DNA from: Leptospira adleri
Lineage (GTDB): Bacteria > Spirochaetota > Leptospiria > Leptospirales > Leptospiraceae
DNA: 64,000 nucleotides
Assembly: GCF_002811985.1 (NCBI RefSeq)
Contig: NZ_NPDU01000011.1
Coordinates: 1 to 64,000 of the forward strand
Reading direction: 5' to 3'
The notes under the pieces are model-generated. The model saw nothing but the letters and a program-made list of their open reading frames with translations, made no database searches and was not told where the DNA came from. The position numbers were made by a program, and so were the translations under genes. Shown piece by piece: positions 47,681 through 61,744 of this stretch (the first letter of the stretch is position 1; each line of letters starts with the position of its first letter).

Positions 47681-48001
47681 ATCGAAGAGACATTAAAATC
47701 CAGGAAGGAGATACAATCTCTTTTTAAGGCTGGAAAAAGAGTCTCCCGCTTCCCGATCGTTCTTGTATATTCTCCTAACTCCTTATCTAAGAACCGTTTT
47801 TTGTACTGTCCGGAACGTACGGTAAAGACGGCGGTTCAAAGAAACCGGATCAAAAGGAAACTACGTTCGGTCATACACGAGGAAGAGAAGAACTTTCTAA
47901 AAGGCTTTGACATCGCAATATTAGCCAAAAAAGAAATTTTGGATCTAAACCACGGGGAGCTGGTTAAGATTCTGGTCTCTCTGATCAACCGAATCTTATG
48001 A
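47681..48001 (+). CDS. rnpA: Ribonuclease P protein component, start codon non-canonical
   Basis: Protein subunit of RNase P, which removes tRNA 5' leaders. The conserved N-terminus TLKSRKEIQSLFKAGKRVSR starts at 47690 in an open frame that begins after a TAA at 47675, and the RNR-type signature AVQRNRIKRKLRS follows at 47831. The frame contains no ATG, GTG or TTG before the TTG at 47801, which would delete the first 40 residues, including the conserved KAGKR segment. The first possible codon is ATC at 47681 (106 residues, normal length). Either a rare ATC start is used or there is a sequence error. It overlaps yidD by 4 bp. Confidence 0.82.
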   Translation: MEETLKSRKEIQSLFKAGKRVSRFPIVLVYSPNSLSKNRFLYCPERTVKTAVQRNRIKRKLRSVIHEEEKNFLKGFDIAILAKKEILDLNHGELVKILVSLINRIL

Positions 48002-48224
48002 ACCAACTTGCAATCAAACTGATTCAGCTTTACAAACGGCTAATCTCTCCTTTACTCCCGCCAGCCTGTCGATTCACTCCAACTTGTTCCGAATATGCCG
48101 CACAAGCATTTCAAGAATACGGATTTTTCCGCGCATTGCAGCTGAGTACTTGGAGAATTTTGAGATGCAACCCTCTCTCTCGGGGATTCGAAGATCCCTT
48201 ACCACCTAACATTAAAAGGACGAA

Positions 48225-48228
<4 letters not shown>
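47998..48228 (+). CDS. yidD: Membrane protein insertion efficiency factor YidD
   Basis: 76-residue amphipathic protein that helps YidC-dependent insertion. The family core is complete: [48 protein letters not shown]. Translationally coupled on both sides (4-bp overlaps with rnpA and yidC). Confidence 0.95.
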
Positions 48229-50111
<1,883 letters not shown>

Positions 50112-50144
50112 TCGCGCAACGAACTCATTATCGAGGATAAACAC

Positions 50145-52218
<2,074 letters not shown>

Positions 52219-52265
52219 ATTGTTATCGTCTCACGGTCTGAATTCAAAAATATGGGAAATATCGT

Positions 52266-53528
52266 ATGAGGGAAAAATCACTACAGTATCACTCGCTCCA
52301 TCCAAAGGGAAAAATAGAAGTGGTTCCAACGAAACCAACTCTGGATTCTTATGATCTTTCCCTCGCGTATTCTCCCGGCGTCGCATATCCTTGTTTGGAA
52401 ATCAAAGACGTCCCCGACCTCGTTTACGAATATACAAACAAAGGGAATCTAGTCGGAATCATCACCAACGGAACCGCGGTTCTCGGTCTCGGCGATATCG
52501 GCGCGTTAGCCGGTAAGCCCGTGATGGAAGGCAAGGCGGTGCTTTTTAAAAAATTTGCGGGGATCGACGTCTTTGATATCGAAGTGAACACAAAAGACCC
52601 CGACGAATTTATCAACGCCGTTAAACTTCTCGAACCGACCTTCGGCGGCATCAACCTCGAAGATATCAAAGCTCCGGAAAGTTTTTATATCGAAGAAGAA
52701 CTGATAAAAAAAATGGAAATCCCCGTGTTTCATGATGATCAACACGGGACCGCGATCATTACGGTCGCAGGTCTTCTTAATTCTTTCGAAATCACCGGTA
52801 AAAAACCGGGAGACGTGAAAGTAGTTATTTGCGGAGCCGGCGCCGCTGGAATCGCGATCGCCGAACTCATACAACATATCGGAATTAAAAAAGAACAAAT
52901 TTTCTTAGTCGATACGAAAGGTGTGATTCATCACGCTCGTACCGATCTGAACGAATCTAAAAAAAGATACGTTCAAAAAACGGATTCTACAACTCTCAAA
53001 GAAGTGATGAAAGGAGCCGATATTTTCGTCGGTGTTTCCGTTCAGGACATGGTTGACGAGGATATGGTTCGCTCCATGGCAAAGAATCCTGTGATCTTCG
53101 CATTAGCAAATCCTGATCCTGAAATTCCGTATCAAGTCGCCAAAGCCGTTCGCTCCGATCTAATTATGGGAACGGGAAGAAGCGATAATCCGAATCAGGT
53201 TAATAACGTATTAGGTTTTCCTTTTATATTCCGCGGAGCTCTTGATGTAAGAGCGCGTCACATTACTCTGGAAATGAAATTGGCGGCCGCGCGTTCGCTT
53301 GCCGAATTGGCTCGTCTGGAAGTTCCGGACGCGGTCAGTCAAGCCTACGGCGGAGTTAAATTTCAGTTCGGTCCGGAGTATTTGATTCCGAAACCCTTCG
53401 ATAAACGAGTTCTTTTCCACGTGGCCCCTGCTGTTGCCGAAGCTGCGGTCGCAAGCGGAACCGCGCGAATTCCGTATCCCGGAAGAGAAAAATATCTCGG
53501 TTTTCTGGAAGGAATTATTCGGAGCTGA
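52266..53528 (+). CDS. NAD(P)-dependent malic enzyme, short form
   Basis: 420-residue oxidative decarboxylase (malate to pyruvate and CO2). Family motifs: [36 protein letters not shown], the catalytic [18 protein letters not shown], and the Rossmann [16 protein letters not shown]. It lacks the C-terminal phosphotransacetylase-like domain of MaeB proteins. NAD or NADP preference cannot be told by eye. Together with fumC nearby it serves C4-acid metabolism. Confidence 0.93.
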   Translation: MREKSLQYHSLHPKGKIEVVPTKPTLDSYDLSLAYSPGVAYPCLEIKDVPDLVYEYTNKGNLVGIITNGTAVLGLGDIGALAGKPVMEGKAVLFKKFAGIDVFDIEVNTKDPDEFINAVKLLEPTFGGINLEDIKAPESFYIEEELIKKMEIPVFHDDQHGTAIITVAGLLNSFEITGKKPGDVKVVICGAGAAGIAIAELIQHIGIKKEQIFLVDTKGVIHHARTDLNESKKRYVQKTDSTTLKEVMKGADIFVGVSVQDMVDEDMVRSMAKNPVIFALANPDPEIPYQVAKAVRSDLIMGTGRSDNPNQVNNVLGFPFIFRGALDVRARHITLEMKLAAARSLAELARLEVPDAVSQAYGGVKFQFGPEYLIPKPFDKRVLFHVAPAVAEAAVASGTARIPYPGREKYLGFLEGIIRS

Positions 53529-53629
53529 TTTTTTTTCCCGCTTTCGAAATCCGATATTCATAAAGACGCGAGGCTTTTGCGAATTTCTAAAGTCTCTTAT
53601 CAATATACCCTAATCGGGTACGTAATATT

Positions 53630-55705
53630 ATGTCCAAATCTGAAAATCAAGTTCCCACACCCGAAACCTCCGCCGTAAGTACGGAAGATACTCAGGACAT
53701 GATCACGGATCAGGAACTTAAAGTCTTGATGCTTCAATTCAATCCGGGTGCATTTAAAGATATTGATTTGGTTGAGAAGGGTGTGGAGAATTATTTTCTT
53801 TTCAACCATTCTCCTTTTGCTCTTACAAAGATTGAACAGCTTCAGCATCTCAAACTTCAAGATATGAAATTTCTCGAGGAAAGAAGAGGAATCCAATCCT
53901 ATCAGTATCTTCACTTCCAAAAGGAAATCAGAGAACTTCAAATCGCAAACGTCATCATAAGACCTGCGTCCTTAAAAGCGGATCAGATCATAAAGGTAAA
54001 AAGAGGATGTCTTTTACAAAGTGTCGCCGCGATTTTAGAAATGCTTCACGCGAGAGATCAGTTTATTTTAAACGTTTCTAAGAATTCTGAAATCGAGGAT
54101 TGGGTTCATCAGAATTATATCAACGTGGACGAGAAGGGAACGCCGATCAATCTTTCCGATTCTAAATTCCTCGAAAAGTCCATGCAGAATTTGGAATCTC
54201 TTTCTCTGGAATCTCTCTTGAGTAGATTACAAGTAAGAGGCGATCTTTTCAGTCATATTTTTCAATTATTGGATCATAAGCCCGGAGAAATTTTAAATCA
54301 ACTTTCCGTTATCAAAGTCGAAGTCGAGGTTTTACCGGTTCTTGAGAAAAGAGGATCTCGTTCTCCGCTCTTGCAGCTTCATCCGCGCTTCCATCTCTTT
54401 CAACCTTCCCTGGACGAACTTTTGAGTTTTAGACACGCGAAAGAAAAGGACGAAGAAGGAAGGACCACCGAGTTAGAAGTCATATTCGAATTATTCACGG
54501 TGATTGCCCGTAAAATTCTTTTACAAATCCTTCCAACCGAAGAATCTTCTTGGATCGAACTTACCGGAAACGCGCAGGCTGAAAGATACGCACAAGAATT
54601 GAAAAAACATCCCGCGTTTGTGTCCGGAAAAAATTGGGTCGGGGGCGGAGATTTCATCAAAGCCTATGAAATTTTGATTCAAACCATTCGAACTCTTTCC
54701 AATCTAAAAAAAGAATCTTTGATCAATCTTATCACCGGCGAAAATTTATTTCGTTTTAAAGAATCCAAGGAACCCGTTCAATTCGATCTTTCCAATTTTG
54801 AAGTCGACGAAGTTGCGCTTAAATCGGTGGGAATGAGCCGTAACGAATTATTTCGAGAGGTTTTGGAACGGATTCGCGCGCGAGAAGATTTTTTAAAGAA
54901 AGAACGTAAAGGTCAAGGCGGCGATGTCATCGGTCTACAGATTTTGGCGAAGAGTATGATCTTACGCGCGTTCACCGAGATTCGTCCAAGACGAACTTCG
55001 ATTCACAATCTCGTAAGACAAAACGGATATTCGAGAGGAATTTACGAATTCTTACGAGAAGTTTCAGATGTGAAAGACGGACAAGCGGCCGTGGACGAAC
55101 AGATTCGACTCAGCAAAGCGATCGCAGAATGGGAAGAGGACACTGAAAAAGAAAGGATCCGATCCGAGCGCGCTTCTAAATCGATCTTGGAAAGACTCAT
55201 CGAATTCATTCTCAGCCTTTTTGGAATTTCAGTAGCCCCTAAAGAAAGGGAAGTTTCAAACAAAGGGTTTGTTAAAAAAGATCAAAAGGTTTCCGATTCA
55301 GAAAATTCTTCGCAAGAATCCGCTAAACCGAAAAAGAAACTTTCCCTGGGCGTAATCGTTGGTCCGAAAGAAAAGGAAATGATCGTTCCCGCGAGACTTC
55401 AAAAAGCGATCGATTACGTGGATCGCAAAAACAACGGTTTGATTTGGCTTGATGAAGTGGTGGTTGCCGTTGCGTCTCCTGAATTCGGAAAAGACAAAGT
55501 GGCCGACCTCATTTACTATGACCAGAAGCGGAGATATCTCGAAATCAGAGCGATGAACCAGGTTCGTCACGTTTTTATTCGCAGAGAATTAGAATCGGAT
55601 CCCACTTGGATTCAATCCACTCTGGATTACCTTGATAACGTTTCCGCAAAGAAACCAGAGTTTTCCGCTCTTGCGGATACTCTGAGACGATTCAGAGAAG
55701 AGTAA
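53630..55705 (+). CDS. Large cytosolic protein of unknown function
   Basis: 691 residues, no signal peptide or clear membrane helix apart from a short hydrophobic patch [17 protein letters not shown] at about 525-541. The N-terminal ~30 residues are Thr/Ser/Glu-rich and unstructured. The middle is helical with a block [32 protein letters not shown] Lys-rich linker separates a C-terminal domain of about 130 residues ([29 protein letters not shown]). It stands alone between the malic enzyme and fumC. Family not recognised; probably spirochaete-specific. Confidence 0.75.
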   Translation: MSKSENQVPTPETSAVSTEDTQDMITDQELKVLMLQFNPGAFKDIDLVEKGVENYFLFNHSPFALTKIEQLQHLKLQDMKFLEERRGIQSYQYLHFQKEIRELQIANVIIRPASLKADQIIKVKRGCLLQSVAAILEMLHARDQFILNVSKNSEIEDWVHQNYINVDEKGTPINLSDSKFLEKSMQNLESLSLESLLSRLQVRGDLFSHIFQLLDHKPGEILNQLSVIKVEVEVLPVLEKRGSRSPLLQLHPRFHLFQPSLDELLSFRHAKEKDEEGRTTELEVIFELFTVIARKILLQILPTEESSWIELTGNAQAERYAQELKKHPAFVSGKNWVGGGDFIKAYEILIQTIRTLSNLKKESLINLITGENLFRFKESKEPVQFDLSNFEVDEVALKSVGMSRNELFREVLERIRAREDFLKKERKGQGGDVIGLQILAKSMILRAFTEIRPRRTSIHNLVRQNGYSRGIYEFLREVSDVKDGQAAVDEQIRLSKAIAEWEEDTEKERIRSERASKSILERLIEFILSLFGISVAPKEREVSNKGFVKKDQKVSDSENSSQESAKPKKKLSLGVIVGPKEKEMIVPARLQKAIDYVDRKNNGLIWLDEVVVAVASPEFGKDKVADLIYYDQKRRYLEIRAMNQVRHVFIRRELESDPTWIQSTLDYLDNVSAKKPEFSALADTLRRFREE

Positions 55706-55805
55706 CGATCTCTTTTTGATTCTAAAGTATATTAGAATTTTATAAAGAATCATTTTTCTTTTTTGGAAAACTTATATTCTAATTAATTACCTATTCGGAG
55801 GCTTC

Positions 55806-57200
<1,395 letters not shown>

Positions 57201-57223
57201 GATTTAAATCGTCCGCTTTTGCG

Positions 57224-57254
57224 AAGACCCGTTTTGAAAGAACGGGTCTTTTTA
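57224..57254 (+). terminator. Rho-independent terminator of fumC
   Basis: Perfect 10-bp stem AAGACCCGTT / AACGGGTCTT with a 7-nt loop followed by TTTATTTCTT. It marks the end of the core-genome block before the phage island. Confidence 0.93.
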
Positions 57255-57501
57255 TTTCTTCTCTTTATTCAGAACTAGAATCTAAAATGCAAAAACGAAA
57301 ATTAGAATTAGAAAGTAGGGAAAACAAAAATCGCAGATTGTTTGAGACAAAGTAGAAAACATACGGAAATTTATCTTCAAAAACCGGAATTCCGAAAGCA
57401 ATAAAAATTAAGTATATTATATAAATATTATATATCAATGCGCTGCCCCGTAGAGATTGTCCTAATTCTCCCGAGGCGTATTCAGTCCCAAGTTTTCCTT
57501 A
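57255..57501. other. Spacer between fumC and the phage island
   Basis: AT-rich sequence without a convincing gene. Around 57,405-57,438 is a cluster of TATA-type inverted repeats. The chromosomal junction of the island must lie here or slightly left; no tRNA gene and no direct repeat of an attachment site can be recognised without the other end. Confidence 0.4.
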
Positions 57502-57633
57502 TTAATGATCCTTATACAGACGGTTTATGAAAAGCCAAAGACAGGCGGCAAAGGCTCCGATAAAAAACCAAACAAAGAATGTCCAAAAGACCGAATATCC
57601 GAATACTAAGGTCACGATCTCAAGCGTTTTCAC
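57502..57633 (-). CDS. Small phage membrane protein, 43 residues
   Basis: Begins at GTG 57633, overlapping the stop of the DUF1353 gene (GTGA), and ends at TAA 57502. One long membrane segment covers most of the protein (VTLVFGYSVFWTFFVWFFIG, then AFAACLWLF) and ends in the basic NRLYKDH. It is the last gene of the leftward operon. The stop-start overlap, GGGAAG upstream and the clean membrane profile support it. Function unknown. Confidence 0.6.
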   Translation of the reverse strand: MKTLEIVTLVFGYSVFWTFFVWFFIGAFAACLWLFINRLYKDH

Positions 57634-58070
57634 GGAGCGACTTCCCACTCTTTTGTTTCATCTCTACGCTTTGCGGAAGATTCGCCAAACCATCGTACAA
57701 ATTTATAAACATAATTTGCGCGAAAAAAACTCATCCCGTCCTCTATGCAGACTTCCTTAAGAATTTTATCCGCCGGCTCACGAAAAATTTTCGGATCTAA
57801 CTTTTCCTCTCTCATCAATTGATACAAAGCATCATGGATGAGCGATCCTCTTATAAATGTTTTTGTGTCGATGGTCGGTCCGCTAGGGCCGTCCCAGGCG
57901 TATCCGGATTCGATTTTTAAAAGTCCATCCGAAGAAAGTTCGAGAAAAATTTTTACATCGGGGGCTCCGATCTTACAGGAGGAATTTGTCCGTATTTGCG
58001 TTTGATAGTTATAATTTTTTATCAGCTGATACTTATAGTTTCTAAGATTTTTGAACGTGATCTGATTCAT
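57630..58070 (-). CDS. DUF1353 phage protein
   Basis: About 146 residues from the ATG at 58070, five bases after AAAGGGTG; an in-frame ATG at 58088 would add six residues. The DUF1353 core is KIESGYAWDGPSGPTIDTKT followed by RGSLIHDALYQLMREEKL (W/F-D-G-x-S/P then H-D-x-L). DUF1353 proteins are common in tailed phages, their role unsettled. Conserved Asp and His could bind metal. Confidence 0.78.
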   Translation of the reverse strand: MNQITFKNLRNYKYQLIKNYNYQTQIRTNSSCKIGAPDVKIFLELSSDGLLKIESGYAWDGPSGPTIDTKTFIRGSLIHDALYQLMREEKLDPKIFREPADKILKEVCIEDGMSFFRANYVYKFVRWFGESSAKRRDETKEWEVAP

Positions 58071-58088
58071 TTTGGCACCCTTTGACAT

Positions 58089-58289
58089 TTAAGAATGAAT
58101 GGAGGAGTTTCTTTTGTTCTCGGCTATCTTTTCAATCGTGGTCTGAGAAACGCCCAACTTCCTTTTTACGAAGAGAGTCATGGTCGAAATATTCACAGTT
58201 CCGAACTCGTCCAATACCGCGTCGCTGAAGTCATTGAATTCCAGATCCTCGAGCTGAATTTTGAGCTGGGCCTTAAATGTTGATAACAT
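58089..58289 (-). CDS. Phage protein of unknown function, 66 residues
   Basis: Small helical protein (STFKAQLKIQLEDLEFNDFS...RKLGVSQTTIEKIAENKR) with the C-terminal half resembling a helix-turn-helix in layout. AAGGAGAGG stands before the ATG. It overlaps the upstream gene by 17 bp. Family not recognised. Confidence 0.65.
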   Translation of the reverse strand: MLSTFKAQLKIQLEDLEFNDFSDAVLDEFGTVNISTMTLFVKRKLGVSQTTIEKIAENKRNSSIHS

Positions 58290-58506
58290 GTTCCTCTCCT
58301 TGTTCTATTTTCCAAATCGAATTACTGAAATAACGTTCTATTAGAATTCTTACATATTCAGTGCTTTCCGCAATTTTGATCGTGAAATTTGGTCTATCTA
58401 TCTTAACTTTCAAACCTTGAACTTCTTCGTGTGTGAATCGGGAAAATCTTTTGGAATATTCAACGAAACTTTCCCAATCCGTATTTTTAAACGTTTGTAT
58501 CGACAT
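58273..58506 (-). CDS. Phage protein of unknown function, 77 residues
   Basis: Small soluble protein (SIQTFKNTDWESFVEYSKRF... IKIAESTEYVRILIERYFSN). The start ATG shares its A with the stop TAA of the Gam-like gene (TAATG), so translation is coupled. No family recognised. Confidence 0.65.
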   Translation of the reverse strand: MSIQTFKNTDWESFVEYSKRFSRFTHEEVQGLKVKIDRPNFTIKIAESTEYVRILIERYFSNSIWKIEQGEEHVINI

Positions 58507-59102
58507 TAGGCTACCCCCAGGCCGACTTCGATTTCAATCTCGGTTTCGTTCGGCGTTATGTAGAGGCGTTCGGATTCTTCGTTGAGTTCGATACCGATTT
58601 TTTGCTCTGCTCTTAGTGGATCAGCTAGAATCCGTTCTTTGTCGAGTTCCAATTTTAATCGGATGTAAAGACCTCCTAATTTAGAAACTAGAGTATTCAG
58701 CTTTTCTAAAATACGGTTTTCGGAGAGAATTTTTTCCAGAAATTCTGCGTTTCCACGGGTTTTAACGGAAGCAGGGAGTTTTCTGAGTTTTAATACACCC
58801 GTTGTCAGTTTGCAGGTTTTGTACTCGGGATTGGGAAAGAGTTCCGTCTTATGATGATCTACGAAATACTTTACTCCGGATGCAATGTGTTGGATTCTTA
58901 AATCGAAAGGAAGAATGTCCTTTTGAAGATCCAGTTGAAGTTTGCTGATTTGGTCGTCGGTTTTGTTTTTGATTCGATCTCTTTCACGTTTGATCTCGCC
59001 GAGCAATTGAATTGCTCGGACGAGGTCGGTCCGATTCTTGTAGTGGTTGTCCGTTAAACCAACAAGAAGATCTTTCTTATTTTTGTTCTTTGGTTTTGAC
59101 AT
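58506..59102 (-). CDS. Host-nuclease inhibitor Gam-like protein (Mu Gam family)
   Basis: 198 residues. Mu Gam binds DNA ends and blocks exonucleases; it is related to Ku. The family layout is seen: an N-terminal coiled coil (about 20-60, [20 protein letters not shown]), a region with [21 protein letters not shown] leading to [11 protein letters not shown] (compare 'tG.i.fR..P.v'), and a second helical part. Assignment rests on pattern, not a strong motif. AGGAGAGA precedes the ATG. Its place in an early operon fits. Confidence 0.72.
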   Translation of the reverse strand: MSKPKNKNKKDLLVGLTDNHYKNRTDLVRAIQLLGEIKRERDRIKNKTDDQISKLQLDLQKDILPFDLRIQHIASGVKYFVDHHKTELFPNPEYKTCKLTTGVLKLRKLPASVKTRGNAEFLEKILSENRILEKLNTLVSKLGGLYIRLKLELDKERILADPLRAEQKIGIELNEESERLYITPNETEIEIEVGLGVA

Positions 59103-59110
59103 ATTCTCTC

Positions 59111-59239
59111 CTATTTTGAAGTCATCTCGACTATCACTCCGTTAGTTGAATAAGGAAAAACTTTCGCATTCGGAATCTTCTTGGCGGAGGATCTTTTTTG
59201 TTTTTTTCTAATTTTGGTTTTATTTCCTGAATTATTCAT
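59111..59239 (-). CDS. Small basic phage protein, 42 residues
   Basis: Begins at the ATG at 59239, directly behind an excellent GGGAGA site, and ends at TAG 59111, eight bases before the Gam-like start. The N-terminal half is very basic ([20 protein letters not shown]), the rest neutral ([16 protein letters not shown]). Its ribosome site and start are present in tandem copies (see repeat). Function unknown; a nucleic-acid-binding peptide is possible. Confidence 0.6.
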   Translation of the reverse strand: MNNSGNKTKIRKKQKRSSAKKIPNAKVFPYSTNGVIVEMTSK

Positions 59240-59265
59240 ATTTTTCTCCCATATTTTTCTCCCAT
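59239..59265 (-). repeat. Tandem 13-bp repeat of a ribosome site plus ATG
   Basis: On the minus strand ATGGGAGAAAAAT occurs twice in tandem and is followed by the true ATG, so three ATG codons lie 13 bases apart (59265, 59252, 59239), the last two each with GGGAGA upstream. Starting at 59252 gives a six-codon peptide that ends just past the real start; starting at 59265 gives nine codons. Confidence 0.75.
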
Positions 59266-59338
59266 ATTTTTCACTCGCTTTGCTTTGATTTTAAGAATTC
59301 AAATATTTGAATATACTCATCGCTGATATCTAAATATT

Positions 59339-59806
59339 TCATTCAGAGATGCTCTTTTCGTTTTCGGCTATTTTTGTTCCTGTTTGAAATTTGTCGAAAC
59401 GGGAGGCTTTGAAAATCCGGGAATACCAATCTGTAAATTCTTGAATCGATTCGGGATCTAAAAGGTGACCAAGTCTTTCTCTTTCCTTGTCTTCTCGATA
59501 GATGGTTCGGATCGTTTCTATAGGGAGCCTCCAAGAATCTTCGATCGCAATTACGTAACGAGGAGTATTTCGAATTCCTTTTACTACATCCGCTAAATGC
59601 TCGCGATAAATCGGTCCTGAATTCTGAGTCCGATCTTTAGAAAGATCGTAAGAATATTTAAAGGCTATGTCCCTGAGATTCAGTTTGGATTCGAAGACAA
59701 TCCGCTCCAAACGTTGAGATAAGGATCGCCCCCTCCTCCAAAATCCTTTAAAGTGAACGACTTCTCCGTTCAAGATGCTTCTTTTTGTTTCAATGAAATG
59801 ATTCAT
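59339..59806 (-). CDS. Phage protein of unknown function, 155 residues
   Basis: Soluble basic protein from the ATG at 59806; the frame extends to 59854 but would then overlap the upstream gene and start with an Arg/Ser-rich run. Pattern: [22 protein letters not shown] then [20 protein letters not shown]. The latter half looks like a helical DNA-binding fold, but no family is recognised. Confidence 0.65.
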   Translation of the reverse strand: MNHFIETKRSILNGEVVHFKGFWRRGRSLSQRLERIVFESKLNLRDIAFKYSYDLSKDRTQNSGPIYREHLADVVKGIRNTPRYVIAIEDSWRLPIETIRTIYREDKERERLGHLLDPESIQEFTDWYSRIFKASRFDKFQTGTKIAENEKSISE

Positions 59807-59810
59807 TTTA

Positions 59811-60035
59811 TTACGCGACCGCGATCTCCTTCTTTGGGACGGCTTTACGAACATAAGAATCTTTGATGTCGGTTTTTTCGATAATCGGTAGAATGTGACA
59901 TGTCAGATAATCCGCGAGTTCTTCCGCTCTAAATCTGCGAATCATTTGTTCGGGAACTTTTCTCCAAGCCTTTTCAAGAAGATTTTTATCGGCGCGGATC
60001 GTTTTTAAAACTTTTTGTTTTTTTGTAAGATTCAT
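59811..60035 (-). CDS. Phage protein of unknown function, 74 residues
   Basis: Small helical protein ([40 protein letters not shown]). Its ATG overlaps the stop of the zinc-ribbon gene by 4 bp. No family recognised. Confidence 0.65.
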   Translation of the reverse strand: MNLTKKQKVLKTIRADKNLLEKAWRKVPEQMIRRFRAEELADYLTCHILPIIEKTDIKDSYVRKAVPKKEIAVA

Positions 60036-60211
60036 ACGGCTCCTCTGAATTCATTCAAAACTGAGACTCGAGATAAGTTCGGATCTGAGGAATAACGTTT
60101 TCCGGAGATGGGAATCAAACTTCTGAATTTTTTTCTTAAGCAGTCCTTGCAAAGATCCGTTTGAGAAAGAGATTCGTTTTGTTTGCAATGGTCGCAGATT
60201 TCAGGTTTCAT
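60032..60211 (-). CDS. Small zinc-ribbon phage protein, 59 residues
   Basis: From ATG 60211 (AAGGAG ten bases upstream) to TGA 60032. The N-terminus MKPEICDHCKQNESLSQTDL is followed by CKDC: two CxxC pairs separated by 11 residues, as in a short zinc ribbon. The rest is basic (RKKFRSLIPISGKRY). It overlaps both neighbours (11 and 4 bp). A DNA- or RNA-binding role is likely from the fold; the family is not recognised. Confidence 0.7.
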   Translation of the reverse strand: MKPEICDHCKQNESLSQTDLCKDCLRKKFRSLIPISGKRYSSDPNLSRVSVLNEFRGAV

Positions 60212-60425
60212 ATTCTAAATTCTCCTTGATTTTTTGTTCGTTTACCCATTCTGAAAATTCTCCTTCCAACTTATTGTCTTGTAAAAATGCGTCGATGATC
60301 GCGGAGCGGCTTAAAAGACTTTCAATGATTTCGAAATGGTTTCTTCTTGTTCCGTCCTTTCTATAAAGTTTGGAAAGAAGGATTCCCCTTCTGAGCAAAG
60401 TAATCTTTTCACGAATACGAATCAT
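60201..60425 (-). CDS. Phage protein of unknown function, 74 residues
   Basis: Helical protein with a basic N-terminus (IRIREKITLLRRGILLSKLY) and an acidic C-terminus (EFSEWVNEQKIKENLEYET). It overlaps the upstream gene by 4 bp and the zinc-ribbon gene by 11 bp. No family recognised. Confidence 0.62.
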   Translation of the reverse strand: MIRIREKITLLRRGILLSKLYRKDGTRRNHFEIIESLLSRSAIIDAFLQDNKLEGEFSEWVNEQKIKENLEYET

Positions 60426-60724
60426 TCTCCGTATTCCTCTTCGAGAATATATTCAAGAATTCTGATAAACTCTTGAACTCTACTTTGGTCTTTTCGACAG
60501 ATCTGAACGATATCATTTTTAACTAGAAAAAGGGACGTTACCGCCTTATCCGTCATTTCCGAATGATCGTCCCATCTCCAATCAAAAGTAGGGAATTGAT
60601 CTTTTACAAACTCCGCGATTTGTCCGATCATTTTGTCCTCAATGTCCGTAAGGACGATAGGATCTAGATTATCGCGGAAAATGCTTTGTTTACGTTCTAT
60701 CAAAGTCGATGTTGTTTCTCTCAT
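60422..60724 (-). CDS. Phage protein of unknown function, 100 residues
   Basis: Acidic helical protein (VLTDIEDKMIGQIAEFVKDQ, FIRILEYILEEEYGE) in the early operon. Starts 19 bp after the upstream gene ends, with AGGAGA before the ATG. No family recognised. Confidence 0.65.
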   Translation of the reverse strand: MRETTSTLIERKQSIFRDNLDPIVLTDIEDKMIGQIAEFVKDQFPTFDWRWDDHSEMTDKAVTSLFLVKNDIVQICRKDQSRVQEFIRILEYILEEEYGE

Positions 60725-60742
60725 TTATTAATCTCCTTAGTT

Positions 60743-60958
60743 TTAGTTTATTGTGAGTCCGTAGGGTTTGATTCTTCCAAAATTGAATATTCGATTTCTT
60801 GAATTCGTGAGAAATATCGCAGTAGATTTCGTGTCTGCCGAGTTCTTAAATATATGCTCACAACTAAGCTCAACTCCTTTGAAAATTTGGCGGATGAATC
60901 CTTTCGAAGGTAGATTAGAGACGTACTCCTCCAGCTCGACTTTGTTCTGGCTGATCAT
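60743..60958 (-). CDS. First gene of the leftward phage operon, 71 residues
   Basis: Start at ATG 60958, which has the near-ideal AAAGGAGG; the frame extends to 61093 but the added part reads across the promoter. Sequence MISQNKVELEEYVSNLPSKG ... FNFGRIKPYGLTIN. Cro-like position, opposite the repressor, but I see no helix-turn-helix. No family recognised. Confidence 0.68.
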   Translation of the reverse strand: MISQNKVELEEYVSNLPSKGFIRQIFKGVELSCEHIFKNSADTKSTAIFLTNSRNRIFNFGRIKPYGLTIN

Positions 60959-61065
60959 TAAACCTCCTTTTTGTGATTGCGATTTCGCTTCCGCTTGCGA
61001 TGCTTGGGTCGTGCGATTGGCCGAACTCCGCAGAGAAACCGAATGGGTTCCGTCCACCCGAAACA

Positions 61066-61093
61066 AATATACGTTAAAAATGTATAAAGTCAA
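61066..61093 (-). promoter_or_regulatory. Promoter of the leftward phage operon
   Basis: Reading leftward: -35 TTGACT (61093-61088), 16-bp spacer, -10 TATATT (61071-61066). The spacer is occupied by the first copy of the 19-bp repeat described separately, so a bound repressor would block it. Confidence 0.65.
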
Positions 61094-61121
61094 TCAAAAA
61101 ATACGATGAAAATGTATAAAG
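61071..61121 (+). repeat. Two 19-bp direct repeats, probable operators
   Basis: ACGTTAAAAATGTATAAAG (61071-61089) and ACGATGAAAATGTATAAAG (61103-61121) match at 17 of 19 bases, with a period of 32 bp, close to three helical turns. The first lies between the -35 and -10 boxes of the leftward promoter; the second covers the start codon of the repressor gene. Confidence 0.6.
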
Positions 61122-61510
61122 CTGATAAAAAATTTCCTGAACGGTTGAAGAAGCTCATTGAAACTCTTGAAATTTCACAGGCAGAATTTGCGAGATCGAT
61201 TGATCTAAAGCCGGCCTTCATAAGCGATCTCATAAACGAAAGAGCAAAGAGTTTCTCTCAAGATTCATTATTGCGACTTCGTATGGAGCATAATGTGAAC
61301 CCGCTTTGGATCATTGCAGGTGAAGGTGAAATGTTGATTTCCGAAACGGAAGCGAGGTCAGATAAGGAGACGGATCGTTACAGATCTTTTTTGAGAAAAA
61401 TAAAAGCCAAGCCGCAAATCGAAGATTTGTTGGAGAGTCTTTTAGAGGTTCCTGATTCGGAATTGGATGCTTTAAAGGTCGTGATTGAAAAATTTCGCAA
61501 AAAGAAATAA
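61106..61510 (+). CDS. XRE-family phage repressor
   Basis: 134 residues. The helix-turn-helix is at about 12-65: RLKKLIETLEISQAEFARSI then LKPAFISDLINERAKSFSQD. The motif NPLWIIAGEGEM after it is common in phage CI-like repressors. It lacks the S24 peptidase domain, so it is probably not cleaved in the SOS response. Divergent from the early operon. The ATG at 61106 lies inside the second operator-like repeat; a second ATG at 61112 is possible. Confidence 0.85.
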   Translation: MKMYKADKKFPERLKKLIETLEISQAEFARSIDLKPAFISDLINERAKSFSQDSLLRLRMEHNVNPLWIIAGEGEMLISETEARSDKETDRYRSFLRKIKAKPQIEDLLESLLEVPDSELDALKVVIEKFRKKK

Positions 61511-61678
61511 TTATTTTTTTTCAAGAGTTAAGAAGACGCGATTAACGATTTCAAGCGCGTACGTGTGTCTTAGAACTTGAATTGGTTCGGGAGAAACTTG
61601 AAAATCGTATTCGAACTTTTTAAGAGTTTTTTCCACTTCCCAAAAAAGATAATCGCGTAAATCTTTTGTATTCTCCAA
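61511..61678 (-). CDS. Small protein of unknown function, about 55 residues
   Basis: Starts probably at TTG 61678, behind GTTGGAGTAAGAA; an upstream TTG at 61735 has no better site and adds an odd hydrophobic stretch. Acidic helical protein (ENTKDLRDYLFWEVEKTLKK, EIVNRVFLTLEKK). Its stop abuts the repressor stop, the two genes being convergent. No family recognised. Confidence 0.5.
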   Translation of the reverse strand: MENTKDLRDYLFWEVEKTLKKFEYDFQVSPEPIQVLRHTYALEIVNRVFLTLEKK

Positions 61679-61744
61679 ATTCTTACTCCAACATATAACT
61701 ATATATATGTTTAGTATATTTTCTACCCCTGACAAAATCCATCT

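Noticed and set aside
57527..57760. Plus-strand frame of 77 codons opposite the end of the leftward phage operon
   Set aside because: It is antisense to the DUF1353 gene and the small membrane protein, both better supported by start-stop overlap and composition.
57600..61000. Complete Mu-like transposable phage
   Set aside because: Only a Gam-like gene supports Mu relationship; no transposase A/B or Mor-type gene is found in the window.
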